From positions 1 to 64,000 of the forward strand of contig JANQKS010000102.1 of assembly GCA_028281005.1 (NCBI GenBank): a stretch of DNA of 64,000 nt, written 5' to 3'. This stretch comes from Pseudomonadales bacterium. GTDB taxonomy: Bacteria > Pseudomonadota > Gammaproteobacteria > Pseudomonadales > Azotimanducaceae. Under the pieces are notes generated by a model. The model did not search any database. It was not told the DNA's origin and saw only the letters and a list, made by a program, of their open reading frames with translations. Within the stretch, counting starts at the first letter, position 1. Every line of letters starts with the position of its first letter. Of the stretch, positions 8,643 through 16,396 are shown one piece after another. The translations under genes were made by a program, and so were the position numbers.

Positions 8643-9239
8643 ATGTTACAGATCCAGACCACGCGCCCGCTGCATACCAGCCCCAGCTTAACTTTGGCTG
8701 CGGTGAGCATCACCCTGTTAATGCTGGTCTCGGCATCGGCGCTTGCGGCCAAACCAAACCCGATGCAAGGCACCTGGCGTATCAACCTGGAGGAGACAGA
8801 CAAAGTCTCGGTTGATTTCGAAGAGGGCAGCGGAATCCAAGGCCGCAACATGGGTCGCACCACCGTAACGGTAATGGGGCTGCCGCTGCCCAGTCGCGCC
8901 AAGGCGTCACCCATGTCTGGCCTGCCGGCCAAAGATCCGGAAGTGCTGGTGTGCACACAAATGGAGCTGAGTGTGCAGGGCAACAAGGTGCTTCTCGACT
9001 ATGACAACGGCAACCGCGAAACCCTACGCAAGGGCGATTTCCGCGGCCGTACCACCTCCATGTCGAGCAAAAAGATCGAACAGAAGTACAAAACCACCGA
9101 ACGCCGAGTGCGCAAAACCTGGAGCCTACGGGACGATGGGCGTTTGCTCGTAGCGGTGCGTATCAAGTACCAGGGTGACAAAGCCCGCACCTACAATCGA
9201 GTATTTGACCGCGTCCCCGCAACCGCTGACGCAGGCTGA
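8643..9239 (+). CDS. hypothetical secreted protein, 198 aa
   Basis: Not recognised as a named family. Residues 15-36 form a hydrophobic signal-peptide-like stretch ending SASALAAKP, so the mature protein probably begins near residue 37 in the periplasm. The mature part is rich in short beta-type segments (MQGTWRINLEET, VTVMGLPLP, LSVQGNKVLLDYDN, LLVAVRIKYQG) and basic residues, which suggests a small beta-barrel or lipocalin-like fold; this is only an impression. The frame starts at an ATG 62 bases after the LLM gene and faces the MAPEG gene. The gap to that gene contains copy B of the conserved-loop hairpin. Confidence 0.65.
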   Translation: MLQIQTTRPLHTSPSLTLAAVSITLLMLVSASALAAKPNPMQGTWRINLEETDKVSVDFEEGSGIQGRNMGRTTVTVMGLPLPSRAKASPMSGLPAKDPEVLVCTQMELSVQGNKVLLDYDNGNRETLRKGDFRGRTTSMSSKKIEQKYKTTERRVRKTWSLRDDGRLLVAVRIKYQGDKARTYNRVFDRVPATADAG

Positions 9240-9250
9240 GCACAGCCCTA

Positions 9251-9290
9251 GGGAGCCTCTGAGCTTTTGAGACTTATTCTTAAGGCTCCC
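9251..9290 (-). repeat. conserved-loop hairpin, copy B
   Basis: Read on the minus strand, GGGAGCC (9290-9284) pairs perfectly with GGCTCCC (9257-9251) around a 26-base loop. Bases 9262-9286 are the exact reverse complement of 4010-4034. Relative to copy A the fourth stem pair is A-T instead of T-A, a compensatory change. It begins 21 bases after the stop of the minus-strand MAPEG gene, the same sense position as copy A has behind its LLM gene. Confidence 0.75.
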
Positions 9291-9311
9291 CGGCGACCGG
9301 CGCTGCCTAGA

Positions 9312-9707
9312 CTACGCAAGTATGGCCATGCCAAATATCCACAGGCACATGGCGGCACCCGTAACAAAACCCACCACGCGCAGCACCGCCAATTCCATCA
9401 CATAGGCAATCCCGTGCACCACCCGGCCCGCGAGCCATATCATGCTGGCGATGGCCCAAGTACCGGCGGGGTCTACACTTTGCATGAAGGCAGCCAAGGT
9501 CGCCGCCATATAGATGCTCAGGGCTTCCCACGCGTTCATTTGTGCGCCCCATGCGCCGGCTCCCCCTGCGGTAAGTTCCGCAGCCTGCAAACGCGGCTGC
9601 TGTAAATCAACTTTTCCCAGTTGGCGGGAACGAAATGGCACCGACACGCCCGCCCAGATCAGCGGTAACAGCACCCCGCACAACAAACACCACAATGGAA
9701 TGGTCAT
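9312..9707 (-). CDS. MAPEG-family membrane protein
   Basis: A 131-residue integral inner-membrane protein with four predicted transmembrane helices. It matches the MAPEG superfamily (microsomal glutathione transferase/FLAP-like): the GAQMNAWEALSIY helix corresponds to the conserved N-x-x-E motif after helix 1, and WLAGRVVHGIAYV matches the family's arginine-containing third helix. Bacterial members are thought to conjugate or reduce lipophilic electrophiles and peroxides with glutathione, but most are untested. The ATG is preceded by a 24-base purine run on its own strand (9731-9708). The gene lies 65 bases downstream of the FMN glutamate-synthase-like gene in the same direction. Confidence 0.85.
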   Translation of the reverse strand: MTIPLWCLLCGVLLPLIWAGVSVPFRSRQLGKVDLQQPRLQAAELTAGGAGAWGAQMNAWEALSIYMAATLAAFMQSVDPAGTWAIASMIWLAGRVVHGIAYVMELAVLRVVGFVTGAAMCLWIFGMAILA

Positions 9708-9731
9708 CTTTCTCTCCCTTCTCCCTCTTCT
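9708..9731 (-). promoter_or_regulatory. purine-only leader before the MAPEG gene
   Basis: On the minus strand, 24 consecutive A/G bases with repeated GGGAGA/AAGGGAG cores end directly at the ATG of the MAPEG gene. It is the same kind of extended purine run as at 7434-7455 and 14618-14666. Confidence 0.6.
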
Positions 9732-9772
9732 ACCCCGCTTTCAGCCTCAGTCCAAAGCCCCAGGCGCAAAGG

Positions 9773-11305
9773 CTAGTTAAGCATAGACTCGTTCACTGCC
9801 TCCCGACTGCCTGGCGCAGGCGGCGGCACATCCGGATACAGTTCGTCCAGCGGTACGGAGCGCCCATCGTGTTGCACCATACGACAGTGGAAACGTTTTA
9901 ACAGCCGCGGTTCCGGTACGCCGCAGGAATGCGCAATCACACCCACTTCTTTGCGCATGTTCATGGCATAGTGGTAAACGCGCTCCGCCTTGTCGGTGAC
10001 ATCCAAGCCGCGCTGTAAGTCCGGATCGTGGGTGGTGATGCCGGTAGGGCACGTATTCTTGTTGCACTGCAACGCCTGTATGCAGCCTAACGAAAACATG
10101 AAGCCGCGAGCGCTCACCGCAAAATCTGCCCCCACGCACAGCGCCCAGGCCACTTCGGCGGGGTTAATCAGCTTACCACTGGCCACCACTTTAATGCGCT
10201 CGCGCAGGCCATACGTCTGAAGTATGTCCACCACCAAGGGCAGGCTCTCTTTCAACGGCAAACCCATATAGTCGATCAAGCTGACGGGTGCCGCACCGGT
10301 GCCACCATCGGCGCTGTCGATGGTGATGAAGTCCGGGGCACAATCGATACCACGCGCGTGGATGAGCTCACACAACTGCTCTAACCACCCATAGGCGCCG
10401 ACCACAGCTTTAAACCCGGTGGGTTTACCGGTGACCTCACGCACATGGGCAATCATATCCAACAGGTCTTCGGTGCTATCCACTTCCGGATGACGATTTG
10501 GGCTCAAGGAGTCTTCGCCCGGCTCGATGAAGCGAATCTTGGCAATTTCTTCGGAGACTTTTTCACCCGGTAGAATGCCGCCTTTGCCCGGTTTAGCGCC
10601 CTGACTGAGTTTGATTTCAAACATGCGTACCTGCTCGTGCGCCGCCAACTCACGCAGCTTGTCGTCGCTGAGTTGGCCGTTGGCATCACGCACGCCGTAC
10701 TTGGCGGTACCAATTTGAAACACGATGTCGCAGCCGCCTTCTAAGTGCCAGGGTGACAGCGCACCTTCGCCGGTATTCATCCATATACCGGCTTTCGCCG
10801 CCCCGCGGGATAAAGCCTGTACCGCAGGTTTGGAAATGGCGCCGTAGCTCATGCCGGATACATGGAAAAAGGAATCTGTCGTGTAGGGGTGACGGCAATT
10901 TGGGCCCACCACCACTGTGCTGGTGGCTAGTGCGTCCTTCTCCAAGGTGGGGTAAGGACAATTAACAAACAACACCGTACCTACCGGGCGTAGATCCCGG
11001 GTAGAGCCAAACGCAACCATGCTGTCTTCGTTTTTGGCGGCACGATACACCCAGGAGCGTTCGGCGCGATTGAAGGGCATCTCCTCGCGGTCCATGGCAA
11101 AAAAGTATTGGCGAAAAAATTCACCCAGATGCTCAAACCAATAGCGGAAGCGCCCAATCACCGGGAAATTGCGGCGCACCGCGTGGGCGGTTTGGCGGCG
11201 GTCAATGACGTACATCACCACCACAACCAACAGGGCAACCCCAAGCAGGGAGATGAAAATGTTGACCATGAAGTTAAACACGGTCATGGCGACGCTCATG
11301 TCCAT
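9773..11305 (-). CDS. FMN-binding glutamate-synthase-family protein, membrane anchored
   Basis: About 510 residues. A single N-terminal transmembrane helix (roughly residues 8-32, ISLLGVALLVVVVMYVI) is followed by a domain like the synthase (GltB2) half of glutamate synthase: GMSYGAISKPAVQALSRGA, NTGEGALSPWHLEG, FKAVVGAYGW, ITIDSADGGTGAAP, then the cysteine motif CNKNTCPTGITTHD that in GltB binds a 3Fe-4S cluster. The glutaminase half and the NADPH subunit are missing, as is usual for this stand-alone group, whose true reaction is unknown. ATGs at 11305 and 11299 are both possible; a longer frame to 11332 would overlap the acyl-CoA dehydrogenase end. The start lies just past that gene's stop, suggesting translational coupling. 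Confidence 0.85.
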   Translation of the reverse strand: MDMSVAMTVFNFMVNIFISLLGVALLVVVVMYVIDRRQTAHAVRRNFPVIGRFRYWFEHLGEFFRQYFFAMDREEMPFNRAERSWVYRAAKNEDSMVAFGSTRDLRPVGTVLFVNCPYPTLEKDALATSTVVVGPNCRHPYTTDSFFHVSGMSYGAISKPAVQALSRGAAKAGIWMNTGEGALSPWHLEGGCDIVFQIGTAKYGVRDANGQLSDDKLRELAAHEQVRMFEIKLSQGAKPGKGGILPGEKVSEEIAKIRFIEPGEDSLSPNRHPEVDSTEDLLDMIAHVREVTGKPTGFKAVVGAYGWLEQLCELIHARGIDCAPDFITIDSADGGTGAAPVSLIDYMGLPLKESLPLVVDILQTYGLRERIKVVASGKLINPAEVAWALCVGADFAVSARGFMFSLGCIQALQCNKNTCPTGITTHDPDLQRGLDVTDKAERVYHYAMNMRKEVGVIAHSCGVPEPRLLKRFHCRMVQHDGRSVPLDELYPDVPPPAPGSREAVNESMLN

Positions 11306-11309
11306 CGCC

Positions 11310-12509
11310 TTAATCCGGCAGGCCAAGCACACGCTTGGCGATGATATTGCGCTGCACTTCGTTGCTACCGCTGTAGATAGACGCGGCGCGGTAATACAAC
11401 CACTCGCGTGTGCCGGATAACTCGGACCCGGTAAATTGATCGTTGTCGCTCATGATGTCCCCAAACCCGCGCACGCCGCGCATGCGCAACATTAGATCGT
11501 AATAGGTCTGCTGAAGTTCACTGCCGTACACTTTAAAAATTGAGGTGACCGCGCCGGGTGTGCCGCCTTCGGATTCTTCCACCGCGCGCCGTTGTGCTAA
11601 GCGAAACACGCGGTTGTCCATTTCGTATTTCAATAACTCATCACGATATGCGGGATCCGCCAGGTGGGCGCCATCCATGCCTAGGCAGCGTTTGGCTTCC
11701 GCCACCAGACTCATGACGTCTTGTTTGGCGCCGCCCTCAACCAAACTTTCCATGCCCGAGCGTTCGTGTTGCAGCAAACGCTTACCCACCGTCCAGCCTT
11801 TATTGAGTTCACCCACCAGGTCGGCTTTGTCAGCCACCGCGTCGGTAAAAAAGGTCTCGTTAAAACGCGATTCACCACTGATCAGGCGAATCGGCCGCAC
11901 TTCCACCCCGGCTTGATCCATGGGCAGCAGCACAAAACTGATGCCTTCATGTTTTGGCGCGTCCGGGTCCGTACGCACCAAACAAAACATCCAATCGGCA
12001 TGGTGTGCGCCTGAAGTCCAAATCTTCTGGCCGTTAATCAAAAAATGGTCGCCATGATCCACCGCGCGTGTGCTGAGCGACGCCAGATCACTGCCCGAGC
12101 CAGGTTCGCTATAACCCTGGCACCACTCCACTTCTGCCCGGGCTATGCGCGGCAAATGACGCTGTTTTTGGTCTTCACTGCCAAATTCCAACAGCGTGGG
12201 GCCAATCATGCTGGTACCAAAACTGGACAGCGCCGGGCGTGCGTTAATCGCCGCCATTTCTTGCAGAAGAATCAGATACTCGTCGTTGCTTAACCCACCA
12301 CCACCATACTCCCGAGGCCAGTTGGGCACCGTCCAGCCGCGTTCCACCATGCGCTCCAGCCACAATAGGGTATCCGCATCGGTGAGCTTGATCTTACTAC
12401 TGCCGTTCGACACCGGGCCTGGGCCACGCGCGCCCGGCGGACAATACTCGGCCAGCCAAGCCCGGGTCTCAGCGCGAAAGTCTTCCAGTTCAGACGCCGT
12501 TACAGACAT
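11310..12509 (-). CDS. acyl-CoA dehydrogenase
   Basis: A 399-residue FAD-dependent acyl-CoA dehydrogenase that introduces a trans-2 double bond into an acyl-CoA thioester. Visible family signatures include WCQGYSEPGSGSDLAS (FAD-binding segment), NGQKIWTSGAHHADW, and the C-terminal SGSNEVQRNIIAKRVLGLP signature. Substrate chain type is not evident; the closest general look is of the broad group acting on long or branched/steroid side chains. The ATG at 12509 has a strong GAGGAG five to six bases upstream, better than the GTG at 12515. With the downstream FMN protein it forms a tight pair. Confidence 0.93.
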   Translation of the reverse strand: MSVTASELEDFRAETRAWLAEYCPPGARGPGPVSNGSSKIKLTDADTLLWLERMVERGWTVPNWPREYGGGGLSNDEYLILLQEMAAINARPALSSFGTSMIGPTLLEFGSEDQKQRHLPRIARAEVEWCQGYSEPGSGSDLASLSTRAVDHGDHFLINGQKIWTSGAHHADWMFCLVRTDPDAPKHEGISFVLLPMDQAGVEVRPIRLISGESRFNETFFTDAVADKADLVGELNKGWTVGKRLLQHERSGMESLVEGGAKQDVMSLVAEAKRCLGMDGAHLADPAYRDELLKYEMDNRVFRLAQRRAVEESEGGTPGAVTSIFKVYGSELQQTYYDLMLRMRGVRGFGDIMSDNDQFTGSELSGTREWLYYRAASIYSGSNEVQRNIIAKRVLGLPD

Positions 12510-12599
12510 CAGCACTCCTCCTCTCTCGACAAATTTTCACCCGATGCTAACGCCATACCGGGTACGATGGCACCCGTATAATCCACCAGACTTTAACTC

Positions 12600-13334
12600 T
12601 TGAGACAGTCGTTAATCCGTAAAATTGGCGTGGTCGGCGATGTACATGCCCACCACCGCAACCTTGAAGTGGCGTTGAACTACCTGGCCAATGCACAAGT
12701 GGACGTCATTGTGTGCACGGGCGACATCATGGACGGCGAAGGGGATGTAGAAGCCTGCATAGAACTGCTGCGCGATGCGGATGTTGTCACCGTGCGCGGC
12801 AATCATGACCGCTGGGTGCTGCAAGACAAAGCCCGCCACCTCCCCCACGCCCACCACCGGCAACACTTGTCTGATGACGTGCTCGAATACCTGCACGCAT
12901 TACCGGTGCAGCAGCGCCTCAGTACCACGGCTGGTGCGTTACTTCTCTGTCACGGGGTGGCCCAGCACGATTTGCGCAAAATCTGGCCCGGTACCGAACG
13001 TATGGCGGCGGAACGCAGCGACGAACTGGACGCCTTGATTGAGCAGCGCGAGACCGCTCTGATGATCAACGGGCATATGCACTATCGCACCCTAATCCAC
13101 TTCGAAACCCTCACGCTGCTCAATGCCGGAACCGTGCGCGGCGATCACCGCCCGGGCTTTAGTCTGCTGGATTTAGACGCACAGGAAGTACATGGTTATG
13201 AGGTGTTTGCTGGTACCGACAAACCCGTGCATCACGTAAAAACCCTGAGTCTCCAAGCCTGTGCAGCCACCCGCGTGTTTAAGGACACAAGCCACTTCGA
13301 TGACCGCTGGGATCCGGTTACTCTATATGCATGA
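12600..13334 (+). CDS. metallophosphoesterase of the YfcE/MJ0936-like family
   Basis: A 244-residue calcineurin-like phosphoesterase. The metal-binding motifs run in order: GDVHAHHRN near the N-terminus, TGDIMDGEGD, RGNHDRW, then LLCHGVAQHD and INGHMHYRT, with LNAGTVRG at the end of the core. Members hydrolyse phosphodiester or phosphomonoester bonds with two metal ions; this one's substrate is unknown. The annotated start is TTG at 12600 because no ATG or strong ribosome-binding site precedes the conserved GVVGDVH segment, so the true start could be a few codons away. Its TGA overlaps the ATG of arfB by four bases, so the two are translationally coupled. Confidence 0.85.
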   Translation: MRQSLIRKIGVVGDVHAHHRNLEVALNYLANAQVDVIVCTGDIMDGEGDVEACIELLRDADVVTVRGNHDRWVLQDKARHLPHAHHRQHLSDDVLEYLHALPVQQRLSTTAGALLLCHGVAQHDLRKIWPGTERMAAERSDELDALIEQRETALMINGHMHYRTLIHFETLTLLNAGTVRGDHRPGFSLLDLDAQEVHGYEVFAGTDKPVHHVKTLSLQACAATRVFKDTSHFDDRWDPVTLYA

Positions 13335-13735
13335 GTACGCCACACATTCCGCCAGAAGCTTTGGAATATCGCTTTGTGCATGCCTCCGGGCCCGGTGGCC
13401 AACACGTTAACAAAGCCTCCACCGCCGTTGAGCTGCGGGTAAACCTGGCAGCACTGCGGCTTTCAGCCGATACCCTGCGGCGGCTTAAGCAGCAACAACG
13501 CAATCGCATCAACAAAGATGGCCAACTGGTGTTGTTTGCCGAACGCCACCGCTCCCAACTCAAAAACCGTAAAGATGCGCTAACACGCCTACAAGATATA
13601 CTTAGCCGCGCAGCGGTGCGGCCGAAGAAGCGCATCGCCACAAAACCCAGCAAAGCTTCACAACAACGCCGGATGGACACCAAAAAGCTGCGGGGCAAAA
13701 CCAAACAACAGCGACGTAAACCCAGCCTCGACTGA
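13331..13735 (+). CDS. arfB: alternative ribosome-rescue factor B (peptidyl-tRNA hydrolase)
   Basis: A 134-residue ArfB/YaeJ protein that frees ribosomes stalled at mRNA 3' ends by hydrolysing peptidyl-tRNA. The catalytic GGQ is G22-G23-Q24 in the conserved ASGPGGQHVNK stretch. The C-terminal tail is very basic (KKRIATKPSK..., KLRGKTKQQRRK), as needed to enter the empty mRNA channel. Length is near E. coli ArfB (140). It overlaps the upstream phosphoesterase gene by ATGA. Downstream, an AGCGGC/GCCGCT stem at 13735-13750 begins at the last base of the stop codon. Confidence 0.95.
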   Translation: MSTPHIPPEALEYRFVHASGPGGQHVNKASTAVELRVNLAALRLSADTLRRLKQQQRNRINKDGQLVLFAERHRSQLKNRKDALTRLQDILSRAAVRPKKRIATKPSKASQQRRMDTKKLRGKTKQQRRKPSLD

Positions 13736-13753
13736 GCGGCGCACGCCGCTGGG

Positions 13754-14611
13754 TTGGGCAATTTAAACTTCAGTAACGAGCCAAATACCACTTTGAATCT
13801 CTATGATCGCCTGCTGCGCCGACTGCAGCTGACAGAACAGCAACCGGACCTTTATCTCGGCGGTGCCGGTGAAGGCGGCGTCACGGAAAACGCCAGACTG
13901 TTTGGCGGCTTAGTGGCCGCCCAAGCCACCGTGGCAGCGCTCAACACCGTGCAGGCTTTTCCGTTACATTCTCTGCACGCCTACTTTTTGCGTCCGGGTC
14001 GTCCGGATGCGGATATTGAATTTCACGTCTCCGCCGCCAAAGACGGACGCAACTTTGCGGTGCGCAATGTCGCGGCGATCCAACGTGAGGAGTTAATTTT
14101 TCAACTGCAGGCCAGCTTTCAGCGACCGGTCAGCGGCGTGCTGCACCAACCCAGCATGCCCGACGTCCCGGCGCCGGAGGGATTACCCAATCGCGACCAA
14201 CTCAAGGGCCGCAAAAATTGGCGAGACATGCCCATCGACGTGCGCATGATCACCCCCATCACCGGCACCCAACCGCTGCCTGGAGAACAGCAATTGTGGC
14301 TGGGGGTAAACGGTGAGTTGCCCGAAGATCCTCGTACACATTTAGCACTGCTGGTATACGCCAGTGACCGCTGCCTTTTGGATACCGCATGGCGTCCTCA
14401 CGCAGACCAGGGAGAGCTGACTGGCGCCAGCCTCGACCACAGTATGTGGTTTCATCAAGCACCCCAATTTGACGACTGGCTGCTGTACACAACGCAAAGC
14501 CCGGCCGCCGCCGGTGGGCGGGGGTTGGCATTTGGTCACATTTACAATCGCGGCGGCGGGCACCTGGTGAGCGTGGCGCAGGAAGGGGTGCTGCGTAGTC
14601 GCAATCCGTGA
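13754..14611 (+). CDS. acyl-CoA thioesterase II (TesB family), second copy
   Basis: A 285-residue double-hotdog thioesterase. Landmarks match the first TesB: LFGGLVAAQATVAA, HSLHAYFLRPGRP, SLDHSMWFHQAP, AGGRGLAFGHIY and the terminal VAQEGVLR, so the Asp and Gln positions of the active site are kept. It is clearly a paralogue rather than a near-identical copy of the gene at 4034-4849, which suggests a different acyl-CoA range. The frame starts at TTG 13754 with poor ribosome-binding signal; a second TTG 39 bases on is an alternative. It ends just before a 49-base purine-only run leading to the DUF2165 gene. Confidence 0.9.
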   Translation: MGNLNFSNEPNTTLNLYDRLLRRLQLTEQQPDLYLGGAGEGGVTENARLFGGLVAAQATVAALNTVQAFPLHSLHAYFLRPGRPDADIEFHVSAAKDGRNFAVRNVAAIQREELIFQLQASFQRPVSGVLHQPSMPDVPAPEGLPNRDQLKGRKNWRDMPIDVRMITPITGTQPLPGEQQLWLGVNGELPEDPRTHLALLVYASDRCLLDTAWRPHADQGELTGASLDHSMWFHQAPQFDDWLLYTTQSPAAAGGRGLAFGHIYNRGGGHLVSVAQEGVLRSRNP

Positions 14612-14617
14612 GGGAGT

Positions 14618-14666
14618 GAGAGGAAAGAGGAAAGAGAAGAGAGGAGAGAGGAGAGAGGAGAAGAAA
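14618..14666 (+). repeat. 49-base purine-only GA-rich tract before a GTG start
   Basis: An uninterrupted run of A and G with irregular tandem units such as GAGGAGAGA fills the gap between the second TesB gene and the DUF2165 gene and ends three bases before its GTG. It contains many overlapping Shine-Dalgarno-like cores. Low sequence complexity makes it prone to slippage, so its length may vary between strains. Confidence 0.8.
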
Positions 14667-14668
14667 CG

Positions 14669-15154
14669 GTGTTGCGTAACATCAAAATCCTGCTGATATT
14701 AGCGGTCGCTGCTTGGGCAGTACTGAGTGTCCTGCTTAACCTCCTCAACTGGCAAGGCACCCTCGCCAGCGTAACCAGTGCAACCAGCATGTCGACTTTC
14801 GACGGCGGCAGCGATGCGTTCCAAGCCACTGACCAACCACTATTGGCCTGGCTCGGCGCGTTGTTTATTGTCGGCGGCAAAGCCGCGACAGTGCTTTTTT
14901 GTCTCATGGGGGCTTACCGCATGTTTGCCGCCAGGGGCGCCGATGCCGAGAGGTTTACCGCCGCCAAAGAACTCGCCTTGGTCGGCTGCGGCATAGCCGT
15001 GTTTATGTTGTTTGCTGGGTTTATTGTGGTGGCGGAAACCTGGTTTGAAATGTGGCGCTCGGAGCTTTTGCGGACAATATCTCTGGACAGCGCTTTCCGT
15101 TACGGCGGGATGATTGCGCTCATTGCGCTGTTCGTGGCGCAACGCGAACCTTAG
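14669..15154 (+). CDS. DUF2165 family integral membrane protein
   Basis: A 161-residue inner-membrane protein with four predicted transmembrane helices (about residues 5-27, 62-85, 104-127, 142-157). The pattern of an N-terminal helix, a polar loop, LGALFIVGGKA, and FIVVAETWFEMW fits DUF2165, a family of unknown function. It begins with GTG immediately after the GA tract. It is 27 bases ahead of the sterol-desaturase-like gene and probably co-transcribed with it. No function can be inferred beyond membrane location. Confidence 0.8.
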   Translation: MLRNIKILLILAVAAWAVLSVLLNLLNWQGTLASVTSATSMSTFDGGSDAFQATDQPLLAWLGALFIVGGKAATVLFCLMGAYRMFAARGADAERFTAAKELALVGCGIAVFMLFAGFIVVAETWFEMWRSELLRTISLDSAFRYGGMIALIALFVAQREP

Positions 15155-15181
15155 TTATCAAATGGTCTGAGCACTAACACT

Positions 15182-16396
15182 ATGAACTACGTGACCTACG
15201 CCGTCCCCTTTTTCGTATTGGCTGTTTTGTTAGAGTTTGTGTACGGCTGGTGGCGGCACAGCAACACTTATCGTTTGGCCGACACCCTCAACAGTCTGCA
15301 GCTTGGCACCTTGTCGCGCCTACGTGGCATTGTCCAACTGGGTTTAATGGGTGTGGTGTTCGAAACCATGACCGCCAATTGGACGCTGTTTGACCTAGAC
15401 CCGAGCCACATCGGTGTCTGGATCTTCGCCTTTGTGGCTTACGACCTAGGCTACTATTTCTCCCACCGTTATGGCCACGAATGGCGCATCCTGTGGGCAT
15501 CCCACGTGGTGCATCACTCCAGTGAAGAGTACAACCTGTCAACCGCCCTGCGGCAAACGAGCACCGGCTGGCTGAACGGCATTTTCTACATTCCGCTGTA
15601 CATCATCGGCATCCCCGTAGAGCTGATGATCACTGTTGGCAGCCTTAACTTGATCTACCAGTTTTGGGTGCACACCCAACACGTGGGCCGCTTGGGACCG
15701 CTTGAGTGGGTCTTTGTCACACCCTCTAATCATCGTGTGCACCACGCCAAAAACCCTTTGTATATCGATCGCAACTACGGGGGTGTATTTATCCTGTGGG
15801 ACCGTACGTTTGGTACCTTTCAAGACGAATTGCCGGACGAAACGCCGCGTTATGGCATCACGCGGCAACTTAACAGCTGGAACCCGCTGTGGGCTAATGT
15901 GCATGCTTGGTATGAAGGTGTGCAGCAGATGTGGCAAACGCCGAAGCTGCGCGACAAGGTGAAGCTGTGGTTTAAAAGCCCGGCCTGGGACGCACCCGGC
16001 GTGTTACCTCCGCGCGCCGATTGGCAGGCGCCCAATTACAATCCCGCAGCCAGCGCGGTCGCACGCACGATGAGCTTTGTACATTTTTGGCCCCACGTCG
16101 GCGCCGTATTTGCATTGCTCGCCTTCCGCGATGCCTTTGCCGAGAGCCAAGTGCTGAGCTGCGCGGCTTGGCTTTGTCTGGGCTTTTACGTACAAGGCAC
16201 CCTGTTGGAAGGACGCGCTTATGCGCACTGGCTGGAATGGTTACGCATCGGCTGTGCGGCGCTGTTGCTGGTGTGGCTGATGCCGGGGGAGCCTTTGCTT
16301 ACGGCCAGCTTGGCCTACTTAGCATTGAGCACATTGTTAAACGTGGTGCTTATCAAAACAACGCTATCTGACGATCGTCTCCGATCACCCGGTTGA
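15182..16396 (+). CDS. sterol desaturase / fatty-acid hydroxylase superfamily membrane enzyme
   Basis: A 404-residue polytopic membrane di-iron oxygenase. The histidine clusters that bind iron are visible in order: HRYGHEWR, HVVHHSSEEYN, and HRVHHAKNP, with a further HTQH before the last. This layout fits the bacterial sterol-desaturase/alkylglycerol-monooxygenase branch, which hydroxylates or desaturates lipids; the substrate is unknown. The C-terminal 120 residues add several hydrophobic helices beyond the histidine core. Its 3' end overlaps the end of the convergent DNA polymerase II gene by 44 bases, so the two stop regions encode protein on both strands. Confidence 0.88.
   Translation: MNYVTYAVPFFVLAVLLEFVYGWWRHSNTYRLADTLNSLQLGTLSRLRGIVQLGLMGVVFETMTANWTLFDLDPSHIGVWIFAFVAYDLGYYFSHRYGHEWRILWASHVVHHSSEEYNLSTALRQTSTGWLNGIFYIPLYIIGIPVELMITVGSLNLIYQFWVHTQHVGRLGPLEWVFVTPSNHRVHHAKNPLYIDRNYGGVFILWDRTFGTFQDELPDETPRYGITRQLNSWNPLWANVHAWYEGVQQMWQTPKLRDKVKLWFKSPAWDAPGVLPPRADWQAPNYNPAASAVARTMSFVHFWPHVGAVFALLAFRDAFAESQVLSCAAWLCLGFYVQGTLLEGRAYAHWLEWLRIGCAALLLVWLMPGEPLLTASLAYLALSTLLNVVLIKTTLSDDRLRSPG

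Noticed and set aside
4006-9290. Conserved-loop hairpins as integron attC sites
   Set aside because: No GTTRRRY core, no integrase gene, and no cassette array; the boundaries do not fit.
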